A stretch of 64,000 nucleotides of DNA from assembly GCA_907163375.1 (NCBI GenBank), contig CAJQUW010003182.1:62001-126000 (forward strand), read 5' to 3'. Under the pieces are notes generated by a model, which saw only the letters and a list, made by a program, of their open reading frames with translations, was not told where the DNA came from and did no database searches. The stretch's first letter is position 1. Each line of letters begins with the position of its first letter. Position numbers and translations under genes: made by a program. Below are positions 55,801 through 64,000 of the stretch, one piece after another. Source of the DNA: Prostheceraeus crozeri. Lineage: Eukaryota; Platyhelminthes; Polycladida; Euryleptidae.

Positions 55801-57308
55801 CAAATGATGAAATTATGATTGGTGATTCCACAAGAAAAGCAATGAGCAATCTCAAACCAGAGCAAAGGACATATGCATTTCATCAAATCCGATTGTTTTT
55901 CGGAAGTGCTTCGTCGTATTTAATTGAGAAACTGCCTCTTGGGAATTCGCTACTTAGCCAACTACGATGTGTAAATCCTTTAAAAAAGAAGGATGAAGTA
56001 AGTACAGTTTTCATTCAAAAAATAAGCAAGGCTTTGCAACCTGAAGTTGACGTGAATGAACTGCTTGACGAATGGAAGCTTTATCAATCTGACAATAATG
56101 TGCCGATTTACGACCCAAGTGACAGAATGGAAATGTTTTGGAATGGTATTTTTCAACTAAAAGCAGCTGATGGTAACTTGAAATACAGAGTCCTTCCTAT
56201 TGTGATAAAATCTGCTTTAGTTTTAGGGCAAACAAACGCTGATAGTGAAAGAAGTCTCTCTATCAACTCCCGCATCGTTACACAAGAAAGGACGTCTCTC
56301 GGCGAAAAGACCATCGTTGGACTTCATGTTGTAAAAGACGCTGTCAGGTTCTTTGATCCCGATTTTTGTAGACCGGAAGCCATTCCTATATCACAGGAGC
56401 TGAAACGGGCAGTACGGTATGCTCATGCAGCATATAAAGAAAACCAAGAACGAGAAAAGGCGGAACATCAACGAAAGAAAAATGAAAAATCCGCCGAGTT
56501 GCCAGCGAGTGTACAAAGAGAAAAGGAACAGCTGTTACGTAAGAAAATTGCAGTAACGGAAAAAGAAAAAGGGTTTACATCAAGAAGAAAATAAGGCTAG
56601 AGAAGAATTGAAAGCAGCTGACGAGCTTATGAAAGATGCAACTGCGAAACTGAATAGTGCGGTCGATGGTAAGAAAAGTATTGAAACATTTAGCATGAAA
56701 GTAGTTACCATGATGTTTGAAACAGCAAATCAGAAACGGGAAGCAGCAATGAAGCAGTTAGATGAGATAACAAATAAGAAGAGAAAAAATGAAAAGAAAA
56801 AGCGCAAACTGCTTGACAAGGCTTTGTCATCTAATAAGATAATGATACTGGAAGATCAGGATGATCAGTGAACGATGTTTAGTTTGAAAACTCGAGTTAA
56901 CGCATGTCTTATCTATCACTGAAATTGCATTAACGTGCGAACCGGATCAAATAGGGTTGATTGTATCAAACAAATAATCTTGATTCTAATTATGGACAGT
57001 TTCCTTCATACATGGCGTCGCGCACTAGCAATGAAAGCGATTGTTTTCTTACATTAATACATGTTCGCAATAAAACGCCTGCTCTCGCTTTTTCAACAAT
57101 TTCCATTCATGTACATATGATTTATGAGTCCATGTAAACATTTGAAGATTCGATCCACGTGAAAGTATTGTTTTTTGTTTGTTATTCAACTTATCTTGAA
57201 AAATTCCTATTATTTCCTATTTTTTTGCGTGATTCCTATGTTTTCCTATTTTTTAGGCGTTCCTATTTTTTCCTATTTTTTGTCTATTCCTATTAACTTG
57301 ACGCCCTG
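52803..57308 (+). mobile_element. Full-length hAT transposon, about 4.5 kb
   Basis: Inverted termini CAGGGCGTCAAGTT (52803) and AACTTGACGCCCTG (to 57308), with TAAACC immediately outside both ends (52797-52802 and 57309-57314). Both subterminal regions are packed with TTCCTATTTT repeats, probable transposase binding sites. The transposase gene lies at 54335-56871. The duplication is 6 bp rather than the usual 8, unless two outer bases have changed. Confidence 0.9.
54335..56871 (+). pseudogene. hAT transposase with two single-base frameshifts
   Basis: The ATG at 54335 follows an acceptor-like TTTATTTCAG at 54297-54306. An N-terminal BED-like finger (CTLCQIDIKC...HARKKKH) is followed by the RNase H-like core: SIHFDETST (first Asp), VRDGPNVNKTIF (second Asp), DSCAIHTIHN (hAT C-x2-H), HTEVRWLSIGP, and a C-terminal dimerisation block NADSERSLSINSRIV with QERTSLGEKTIVGLH (catalytic Glu). 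A coiled-coil-like charged tail follows (56400-56871). The frame shifts once in the A run at 54960-54967 and once near 56561-56571; otherwise there is no stop over 2.5 kb. It would cut and paste elements with CAGGGCGTCAAGTT ends. Confidence 0.92.
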
Positions 57309-57559
57309 TAAACCTTAGCTGGGTGCCTGTCTGCATAATATTATCATAACATGCTCACATGAATGGTGAAATTGATTATGTTTCGAAATCTTTTTGAAGT
57401 TATGAAGTTCAGGTACTGAACATAGTCGAGCATTTTTTAATAGTAAGTACTCACGATGGCACTATTTTGTAGATTCTAATTGCAATTCATGAAGAATGTG
57501 AACCGTAGGTAGCCTTATTTTTTTTGCTTTATCCGTTTAACGTCATTTTCTCCATCGCC

Positions 57560-58525
57560 GTTGGGTTGGACGATGATTCTTCATGGAATGCCTCAAGGTG
57601 TTCCGATCGAGGGCGTCGGCTTATTTGAGGCCTAATTGCCAGCAGTCTGCGAACACCGTTTCTTCCCAAGTCTTCTTAGTGTTGGTCCGCTGATATTCAT
57701 TTTCCATACTTTCTTTACCCATTTGCCGGTATCTTTCCGCACCAGATGGCCGTACCATCGCAATCTGCACACCCTCATGGCCTCATCGACCGACTGCAGG
57801 TTCAGGCGTGCCAGAAGGTCTTCACTGGCAACTCTATCTTCGAGAGACACACCACACATCCCTCTGATCATCCTTCTGTCTGTCACTTCCATTCTTCTCT
57901 TTTCTACAGCTGTCAGAGCCCAAGTCTAACTTCCGTAAGTCATGCAGGCTCTGACGCATGAGTCGTAGATCTTGCCCTTTAACCAGTATGGAGCAGCACG
58001 ACTGGTCAGGATAGGCGATAACTCGCGGAATATCTTCCAGCCCGATTGAACTCGCGCGGTCACAGCTGCCTCCGTTCCACCACCGGAATCCAACATGTCT
58101 AGCAGAAATGGGTAACAGTGTCGCATATGCCTTCCTCCAAAGTAATCGCATTAATTTGGCTCCTGCTTCTGACCACGGGCATATTACCTGAGCATCTGCC
58201 AGACAGAAGTTCGACGTCGATCTTGTCAGACTGCCTTTTATGTCACTACAGTGTCCGTGAGTCCATGATCGACAGCTGGTGCACTGTATTGAGCTGCAAC
58301 CGACACTATCCGAACATACGCTGTACGGGTATTTGCAGTTATTAGGGTCTTCCCTTCCCCTACTGCAGTTCTCATCACTTTTGTTTTGGCCACATTAAAT
58401 TTCAAACCTTATGATGCTAGGCAGTCATTCCACGTATTAAGTTTTTCTTTCAGCTCTTGTTCACTTTCTGCAGCCAATAGGAGATCATCTGCTTAAAGAA
58501 TTTCGAGAGGAAGACCTTCTGAAGA
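57560..58525 (-). pseudogene. RTE-like non-LTR RT, 3' part
   Basis: From 58525 downward on the minus strand: GLPLEIL then a stop in place of the Tyr of YADD, ADDLLLAAESEQELKEKL and GLKFNVAKTKVMRT, decayed sequence, DMLDSGGGTEAAVTARVQS, FRELSPILTSRAAPYWLKG, SCVRACMTYGS, VTDRRMIRGMCGVSLEDR and RLRWYGHLVRKDTGKWV. This is the standard order of the RT palm, thumb and C-terminus of this widespread non-LTR family. Several frameshifts. Confidence 0.88.
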
Positions 58526-59762
58526 ACTCGCGTCTTGAGCTCTCTTCCATATCACGAATCTTCACTCTAGCTCTACATTATGAATTCAACAGCTCAAATA
58601 TTCTTCGTTTTTGCCGCATTAGTGTGAGTAAATCTGTAGATAAAATCAAAAATCTTTTTCAAATCAATCGTAGAGGTGGCGCCACCAAAGTACCTATTAC
58701 GACTGAGCTGCTCAACGTCGTGAAGAACTCTCATCAATGGTACGAAGTTTTTTGAGCAGACGAGAAGAACGGTAGAGCAGATGCAAAACGCGAGTGGTGA
58801 ACTTCGACGAGATCAGCAAGCGTCTTCTGCCGATCACCAACGACAATTAAAGCTTGGGCAAAGAAAGGAAAGAAATATTAACTAGATTCGAAGTTGCTGA
58901 TCTTCAGACAGAAAGAGGAAACTCTCGACTGGAGACTGCTCTCGACAGTACTAAGAGAGAAGAACCTACATGGGCAGGAATTAATTCAAACGGGCTTGAA
59001 AACAAAGGAGGAGCTTAAAGTGGTATTGGACGGTGTGAATCAAAATTGCAACGACTTCAGTAGATTCTAATTTCTGAGAGAAATATGTATCTTTATTCAT
59101 CATGCTACTTTCTCATTACAGTTGTTACCTGTCTCCACTTCCTCAGATTGTGCGGCTAATAATACGAAGGAGGGGATGACACGAAGGCTAATATTATCAT
59201 TTTTATGAAAGTCTACGCAAACAGTTGAAGAGTCTTTTTTCCTTCATGTTGACAGTTGATTGGTAGAGTTTCACTTGTGTTCTAATTTCACGTGCTAAAT
59301 GCAAATGATAACCCTTTCGTTAGATACTTTATGTACAATGTGTGTGACACACGAAATACAATCTGATTCGATGAGGTGAATCAATGGGATTAGACAAGAA
59401 CTGTCAACAAGATTTCCAGCCTTAGATGGCTTCATATATTCAAAAAACGAGCGGAAAGCACCAACTGGTGGAAAGTACATAAATAACGTTGTGTGGCAGA
59501 CATGACATGTTCCTTTATTTTTCCGTTATTATTCTTCGGTAGTAGCGCTGGGAACCCTGCAGCCTCCTTGGAGATTCGTTTGAAATAATTGCGATCCCTA
59601 TCCAACCTCCTCTCCCCATCCTAGTCAAATGTTTGGAAACAGTTTGCTCTGCTGCAATAAGAAACATTCTTGGAATCAATCAAAGAGGGCTCTGTAACAG
59701 GCTTAATACTTGGATCGGTAGTTTCATTTATTATTAATCATAGCTGAACAACAGCATATTGC
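58526..59762. other. Non-coding stretch; possible hAT terminus at 59548-59566
   Basis: A lysine/glutamate-rich decayed frame at 58640-59060 is unrecognised. AGCGCTGGGAACCCTG at 59548-59563 looks like the right terminus of a hAT element (CAGGGTTCCCAGCGCT inverted), with no clear partner. Confidence 0.4.
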
Positions 59763-59990
59763 TGGTTGTAGTTCAATTTGGGGACTATGCAATGAAGCTG
59801 CTGAACGCTATGATCCGGAATCGACTTCTCCCTTGCCTCAACCGAGTGCTACTTCCTCTCCAGAGTGGCTTTTGTCCCGACAAGTCGGCCGTTGGGCAGA
59901 TCTGCACACTTCGAGCGGTGATCCACAGCTGCAGGACTCGTCAACGAAACGTCTCAATCGTCTTCGTGGACTTCAGAAAGGCGTTTGAGC
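59763..59990 (+). pseudogene. Non-LTR RT fragment (motifs 2-A)
   Basis: Plus strand: AMKLLNAMIRNRLLPCLN, LPLQSGFCPDKSAVGQICTL and SIVFVDFRKAFE (motif A, normally D-KAFD). The frame stays open to 60370, but the sequence after 59990 is no longer recognisable as RT, so the fragment probably ends there. Confidence 0.75.
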
Positions 59991-62026
59991 AGCGAGGCGG
60001 TCCCCATGACGGCTACAAGAGAGCATACCATTGGCGCCCATTACCGCGTTATTTTAAAAAACGCGCTAGGAATTCACTTCCCGATGAAAATAAACTTCCC
60101 CGTGACCTCATGTCGCGCACTGGAGTGCCGGCGCTTAGTGACAGCCCCACGTCGCCGGCGTCAAGGTCTTCTGGGTCACTGTCTCGGCAGTGCCATTCCG
60201 CTTGCACTGGTTCTGCTCCATCCTCCAACCGAGCGATTCTGAAGAGGACAACCCCAGACACAGTGTCTTTGCAAGCTTTCTTTTGTGACCTTTCCCTGCT
60301 TGGACTTACTCCGAACTCAACTTGTCTGTGTCCCTCGGCTCTGTTTGGCCAGCGTGTGCGCGCAAGTTAATGATGTACATGTACATGCATTTAATTTTGC
60401 GTCAATGTATATATAGTTGGGAACCATGTTCATGCAACACCGCCGATTTATGTTAGATATTGCACTATTGTATCATGTCATGTATACCATGTGTTTTTTA
60501 AAAAAACTGATTTTATAGCGCCTGCATGAATAAGCAGTTTTATAAAACATGCAGTGTAATGTACAATCCTTTCCTCCTTGCTCGACGACTTGCTTTTAGC
60601 ATAGAAGTCGTGATTTAATGCATCTTCCTAAAATATTTTGGATTCAATAACAAATGCTAAATAGAAATGTCAGTTTGCTCAGCAGTGCTCACCGCAATAG
60701 TTTTGCATCAGAGATGGTCCGCATTGAGAATTTTGTCTCAGTGTGAGAAATGTGTGAAGTGTGTTTTGTTAAGAAGTTTTTGCTGCAGCTACATCCTATC
60801 AGACGCCACGAGGAAATGTCACAATTGGTTTAGATGCATTTCAATGCTCTACGTTACTTAATGCGTTACTTAATGTCTCATAATGTATTTCATGCAGACA
60901 TCGAATCAGATGCTATGATAGAATTTCATATCAGCAATCTATATGAATTGTTTGGTTGCAAAAGCTGATAAGCAAGTTTCCCAAACTGTTTCTTACATTT
61001 TATAACACACGTTGAATGTTAGCTTTCCTTCTACATGTATTTAGTATTTGCAAGAAGCTGTAAGTGCGCGTACAGTCGTAGAGTGGAAAGTAGTTCGTGT
61101 ATTAGGTAGGCTATAATTGCAACACCCAGCTTTAGTTATGCACTAAACAGGCTTATTTGGAATACTTATCCGTGCTCATTGAAGTCCTAGTGTGGCCTCT
61201 GTTTAAGTTCAGTTGCGATTATTTGGTAGGCCTATTTACTGTGATAAGCGATATCTTTTTTTTATTTCCTATGATCTATTACGGGGTCATTCCATTTCAA
61301 ATCGTCAAAGGCCGTTTATCCCACCATCTCAGATTTTGTTCATATTTGGTTTATAGGTAGGGTTTGGTCTCATTAGAAGAAATCCAGATTTTCTCCGATT
61401 CGCCGTAGTTCATGAGATACGGGCCCAAAGTTGCCCATGTCGCTTTGTGTTGGAACACAGATTTTCCTTAACAACGGTCCTTAGCAACGACTAAAATGCG
61501 TTTACATTTGTTTCTTTTGAAGCTGGGCTTACCAAACCTTGCACACATGCTGATGATGATGTGCTTTAGAACCCCACACAATCAATCTAAGATTTGTGCT
61601 GTTTATGACATATATTTCGACGCTCAAAGTTGGTGTTTCTTTCCAAAAGTTGTGAAAATCGGCTACTTTAAAGCTGAATACCCAGAAAGGCTCACCTCAA
61701 ACTTCATTGAAATTTTGATAGCATCATTACTATATGTAAGCCGAATTAGTGTCAAAAGATTGGCGTGTGTCTTTGCTTCCCTTGGAAGATGGACAATAAA
61801 CGACACTTCAAAAATTTGCTTTTTCCATACTTTTTATAAATCAATAATCCACGAATGGTCATTCTGAGTGCCGTTTTCATACCTGTTCTGCTACGTAGGA
61901 TGAAAATATGATATATTTCACGTTGTACATTATATACATAATATATATTATGTCATATATTAGATTGTTTTAAACCCGCATATCAAAATATATTCGGTGC
62001 TCCTTGTGTGAATATGTAACGAAACT
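59991..62026. other. Mostly empty; GC-raised patch 60090-60360
   Basis: The GC-raised patch continues the open frame of the RT fragment but is unrecognised. The ORF at 61496-61867 has no recognised domain. A GGGGTCATTCCATTTCAAAT block at 61277 resembles a transposon terminus also hinted at 29588, without further support. Confidence 0.4.
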
Positions 62027-62108
62027 ATTCAACGTAGCAAAGTGCGTCAAGGTAACAAAAATAAAATAAAAAACAAGCTAATGACTAGTTAATTTTCAAT
62101 AGGTACAA
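62027..62108 (-). repeat. Dispersed repeat, copy 2
   Basis: Inverse of 23205-23284. Confidence 0.6.
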
Positions 62109-63237
62109 AATATGATTTAAAAGAAAATTTTTATATCCTAAAATGTCTAAAAATTTAAAAAATGCTTACTAGAAGGACAAACAACGCTTCTCCTCTCCTC
62201 ATGTGTGATGAATTGGCGAGTAAGTCGTTCTGTTCAAAATTATGTTTATCATTTATATATTGAAAAGATCCTATTTAACAGTCTGCCCATTCAGATGATA
62301 AGAGGACAGGTCTGTTTCCAATCAAAATACCAGATCTAGCTAACACAGCGGGATTACGTTATCTAAAATCTACCAGGTGTGTAAGAGAATTAATGTTAGT
62401 TCCTTAAGCTAAAACGTGAAATAAAATTCTACAAAAATATGCATACAAATTATTTGACTATTTTTAATGAGGTCATCAACAGGAACTTGGTCAGGACGAT
62501 CGCGTTTCGAACCCGACCAAGAAAGTTATATCTATAATAGGGAAATCAAAAAAAAGATTGACTGAAATGTTTGCGTCCTGCCAGTAGAGATGAATTCTCC
62601 AAGTTTGGTTTTAAATTTTAGAAGTTTGGCGTCTGTTGTGCTGTAGAATTTCAAGCTGCCTATTTCGCATGAAATTAAGTTAGTACCTTGAGGACATTGA
62701 TGTAGGCCTACTTTTCTTTGGCTCTCTCATGAATGGTACAGATAGAATCAAAAATGTGATGCAACACATCTGCTTGAATTCCTTTATTTTGAAATAATAT
62801 CAGCATCCATGACATTTGTCGATATTGGTGTATTACGAGTATACGCATCTACATTGCTTTGCAGATGCCGGCATCAGGGAGGATAGAACGAAGGAAAAAG
62901 AAGTAAGTTTGACGTTCTGGTGCTGTCTGACCTGCTTGGCTTTTTGTCGCCTGTGTAATTGTTTTCAGGAGTAGCGGTAGTATATGAGGTATTGTTAATT
63001 AAGTACTACCAGTACTGAACAGTTGGATCATCTGTATTTTCATTAATTTGCGAGCACATTTAAGTAAGGTTTGCCACTTGGTCTGTATTTCTCAGTCAAC
63101 ATCTGTTTTTCAGTTCAGAAGAAAATGTAGAATGCAGGGCTGCCACTCTTCCGGGTTTTTTCAGACTAAACTGAGTAGTGAAAGAATGTTTTGCTACGGA
63201 ACAAGTAATTTGGATTTTGAATTTTTTTAGACTTTGA
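62109..63237. other. Non-coding stretch, nothing recognised
   Basis: No supported feature. Confidence 0.5.
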
Positions 63238-63450
63238 AAGGGGTCCCCTTTAAGATCGTGATGGGACTTTTTGAGATTGAGAAGGGCCCTTTAAAGATTC
63301 TGAAGTGGCACTATTTATATTGTGGGGGCCCTTTTGAGATTGCAAAGGGACCCCGCTAATATCATGAGGGGACGATTTTAGATTGTGAGGCTCCCCATTG
63401 AGATTGCAGTGACAGTTTAAGATTTCGAGGGGGCTTTTATTGAGATTGGG
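63238..63450. repeat. Degenerate tandem repeat, about 28-30 bp units
   Basis: Units of the form GGGGCCCTTTTGAGATTGTG repeat about seven times with substitutions. GC-rich relative to flanks. Confidence 0.75.
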
Positions 63451-64000
63451 AAGGGATCATACACGTGACATCATCGAGGGATTCTACACGTGACGTACGT
63501 GATTTTTGGAGAAACATACTTCAAACTTTGAACCTTCTAAACTGCGAATTTCTTCATACAAATTTGTGTGCATTGTGACACAACTTTACTTGCAACTTCT
63601 GCTGTAGAAGAAATATCATATGTTAATTTCTTATCTGCGGACGTTGATTTAGACCTCTGTTCGCACGTGACGGTAAAAAGGATGTAGTGTTTCACATACC
63701 TCAATTCAATTTTAATTTGTCCTTCGGAAAAACACTTATGTCACTCAATCGATTTACAGGCACCTGTATCGAAACTACGAAAACAAGTTTCTATTGGTTC
63801 CCCTTGGTTATGACAACTCCGTTGTACCTGTATCTTGAAATATGTTGCATGTGACGTACGTGACGATCTGCTATTTGTATGTTATTAATAAATGGTACTT
63901 GCTACCGCACGTGAGTTTTATATATAAGCTGTCTTGCAGCCTACAAAATGAAAGAATTAACTAAAAATTCAACGTATGTATTGTAAGATTTCATCCCGTT
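63451..64000. other. Window end with repeated CACGTGAC / GTGACGTACGTGA sites
   Basis: GTGACGTACGTGA occurs at 63490-63502 and 63851-63863, with further CACGTGA sites nearby. These match E-box and CRE-like cores, but no gene is seen. Confidence 0.35.

Noticed and set aside
51865-59566. A single large hAT element spanning from the TTCCGTTATTTCC block to the GGGAACCCTG block
   Set aside because: The two ends do not match each other, and the 52803-57308 element already has its own matching ends and flanking repeat.
1-64000. CRISPR array, operon or prokaryotic origin
   Set aside because: No regularly spaced repeats with unique spacers and no tightly packed coding; all recognisable genes are eukaryotic transposon types.

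Overview
This is an AT-rich window from an animal genome, most likely a marine or aquatic invertebrate. The evidence is GT-AG style splice sites, non-LTR, Penelope-like, hAT and Tc1/mariner elements, tRNA-derived SINE-like repeats, and microsatellites; there are no operons, ribosome-binding sites or prokaryotic genes. The octamer TAGGCCTA occurs at least eight times where base composition predicts about one, a bias I associate with some invertebrate deuterostomes, but I cannot name the species.

The sequence is mostly transposable-element debris in long empty non-coding tracts. 1-15 kb is nearly gene-free. It holds tRNA-derived repeats (2.1, 3.2-3.6, 4.8-5.2 kb), a retroelement remnant (7.05-7.5 kb), a hairpin with hammerhead-like arms (8.4-8.7 kb) and a possible secreted peptide precursor on the minus strand (12.4-12.8 kb). 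15-22 kb has an inverted Penelope-like element (PLE), a foldback SINE split by a non-LTR insertion, and a 2.1-kb element with repeated GGGTAACTTGTGCCAC motifs. 22-30 kb has small DNA-transposon derivatives, a minisatellite carrying a deleted mariner, and a 191-bp tandem duplication.

30.5-33 kb is the best candidate for a spliced gene. Two minus-strand exons with matching phases flank an intron of about 2 kb, and nearly all of that intron is a complete 1.78-kb IS630-Tc1-mariner (ITm) transposon with an intact 354-residue DD41D-type transposase and 201-bp inverted repeats. 34-38.6 kb has a 5'-truncated jockey/CR1-type non-LTR element and a foldback element interrupted by a hAT-type MITE with a perfect 8-bp target duplication. 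38.6-48 kb is a graveyard of four different PLE 3' ends, all plus-strand, with GIY-YIG endonuclease domains and hammerhead-ribozyme-like folds downstream. It also has a palindromic SINE-like repeat at 43.7-44.0 kb with two intact hammerhead motifs in opposite orientation. 50.7-57.3 kb has a small BED-finger hAT derivative and a 4.5-kb hAT element broken only by two single-base frameshifts. 57.5-60 kb has non-LTR fragments; the rest is essentially empty.

The most interesting theme is self-cleaving RNA. The canonical hammerhead core follows directly on a tRNA-like Pol III head in one dispersed repeat, and divergent hammerhead folds, several with a compensatory change of the 3-8 core pair, sit at the 3' ends of the PLEs. 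This suggests a retrozyme-like non-autonomous repeat living alongside PLEs that could supply its reverse transcriptase.
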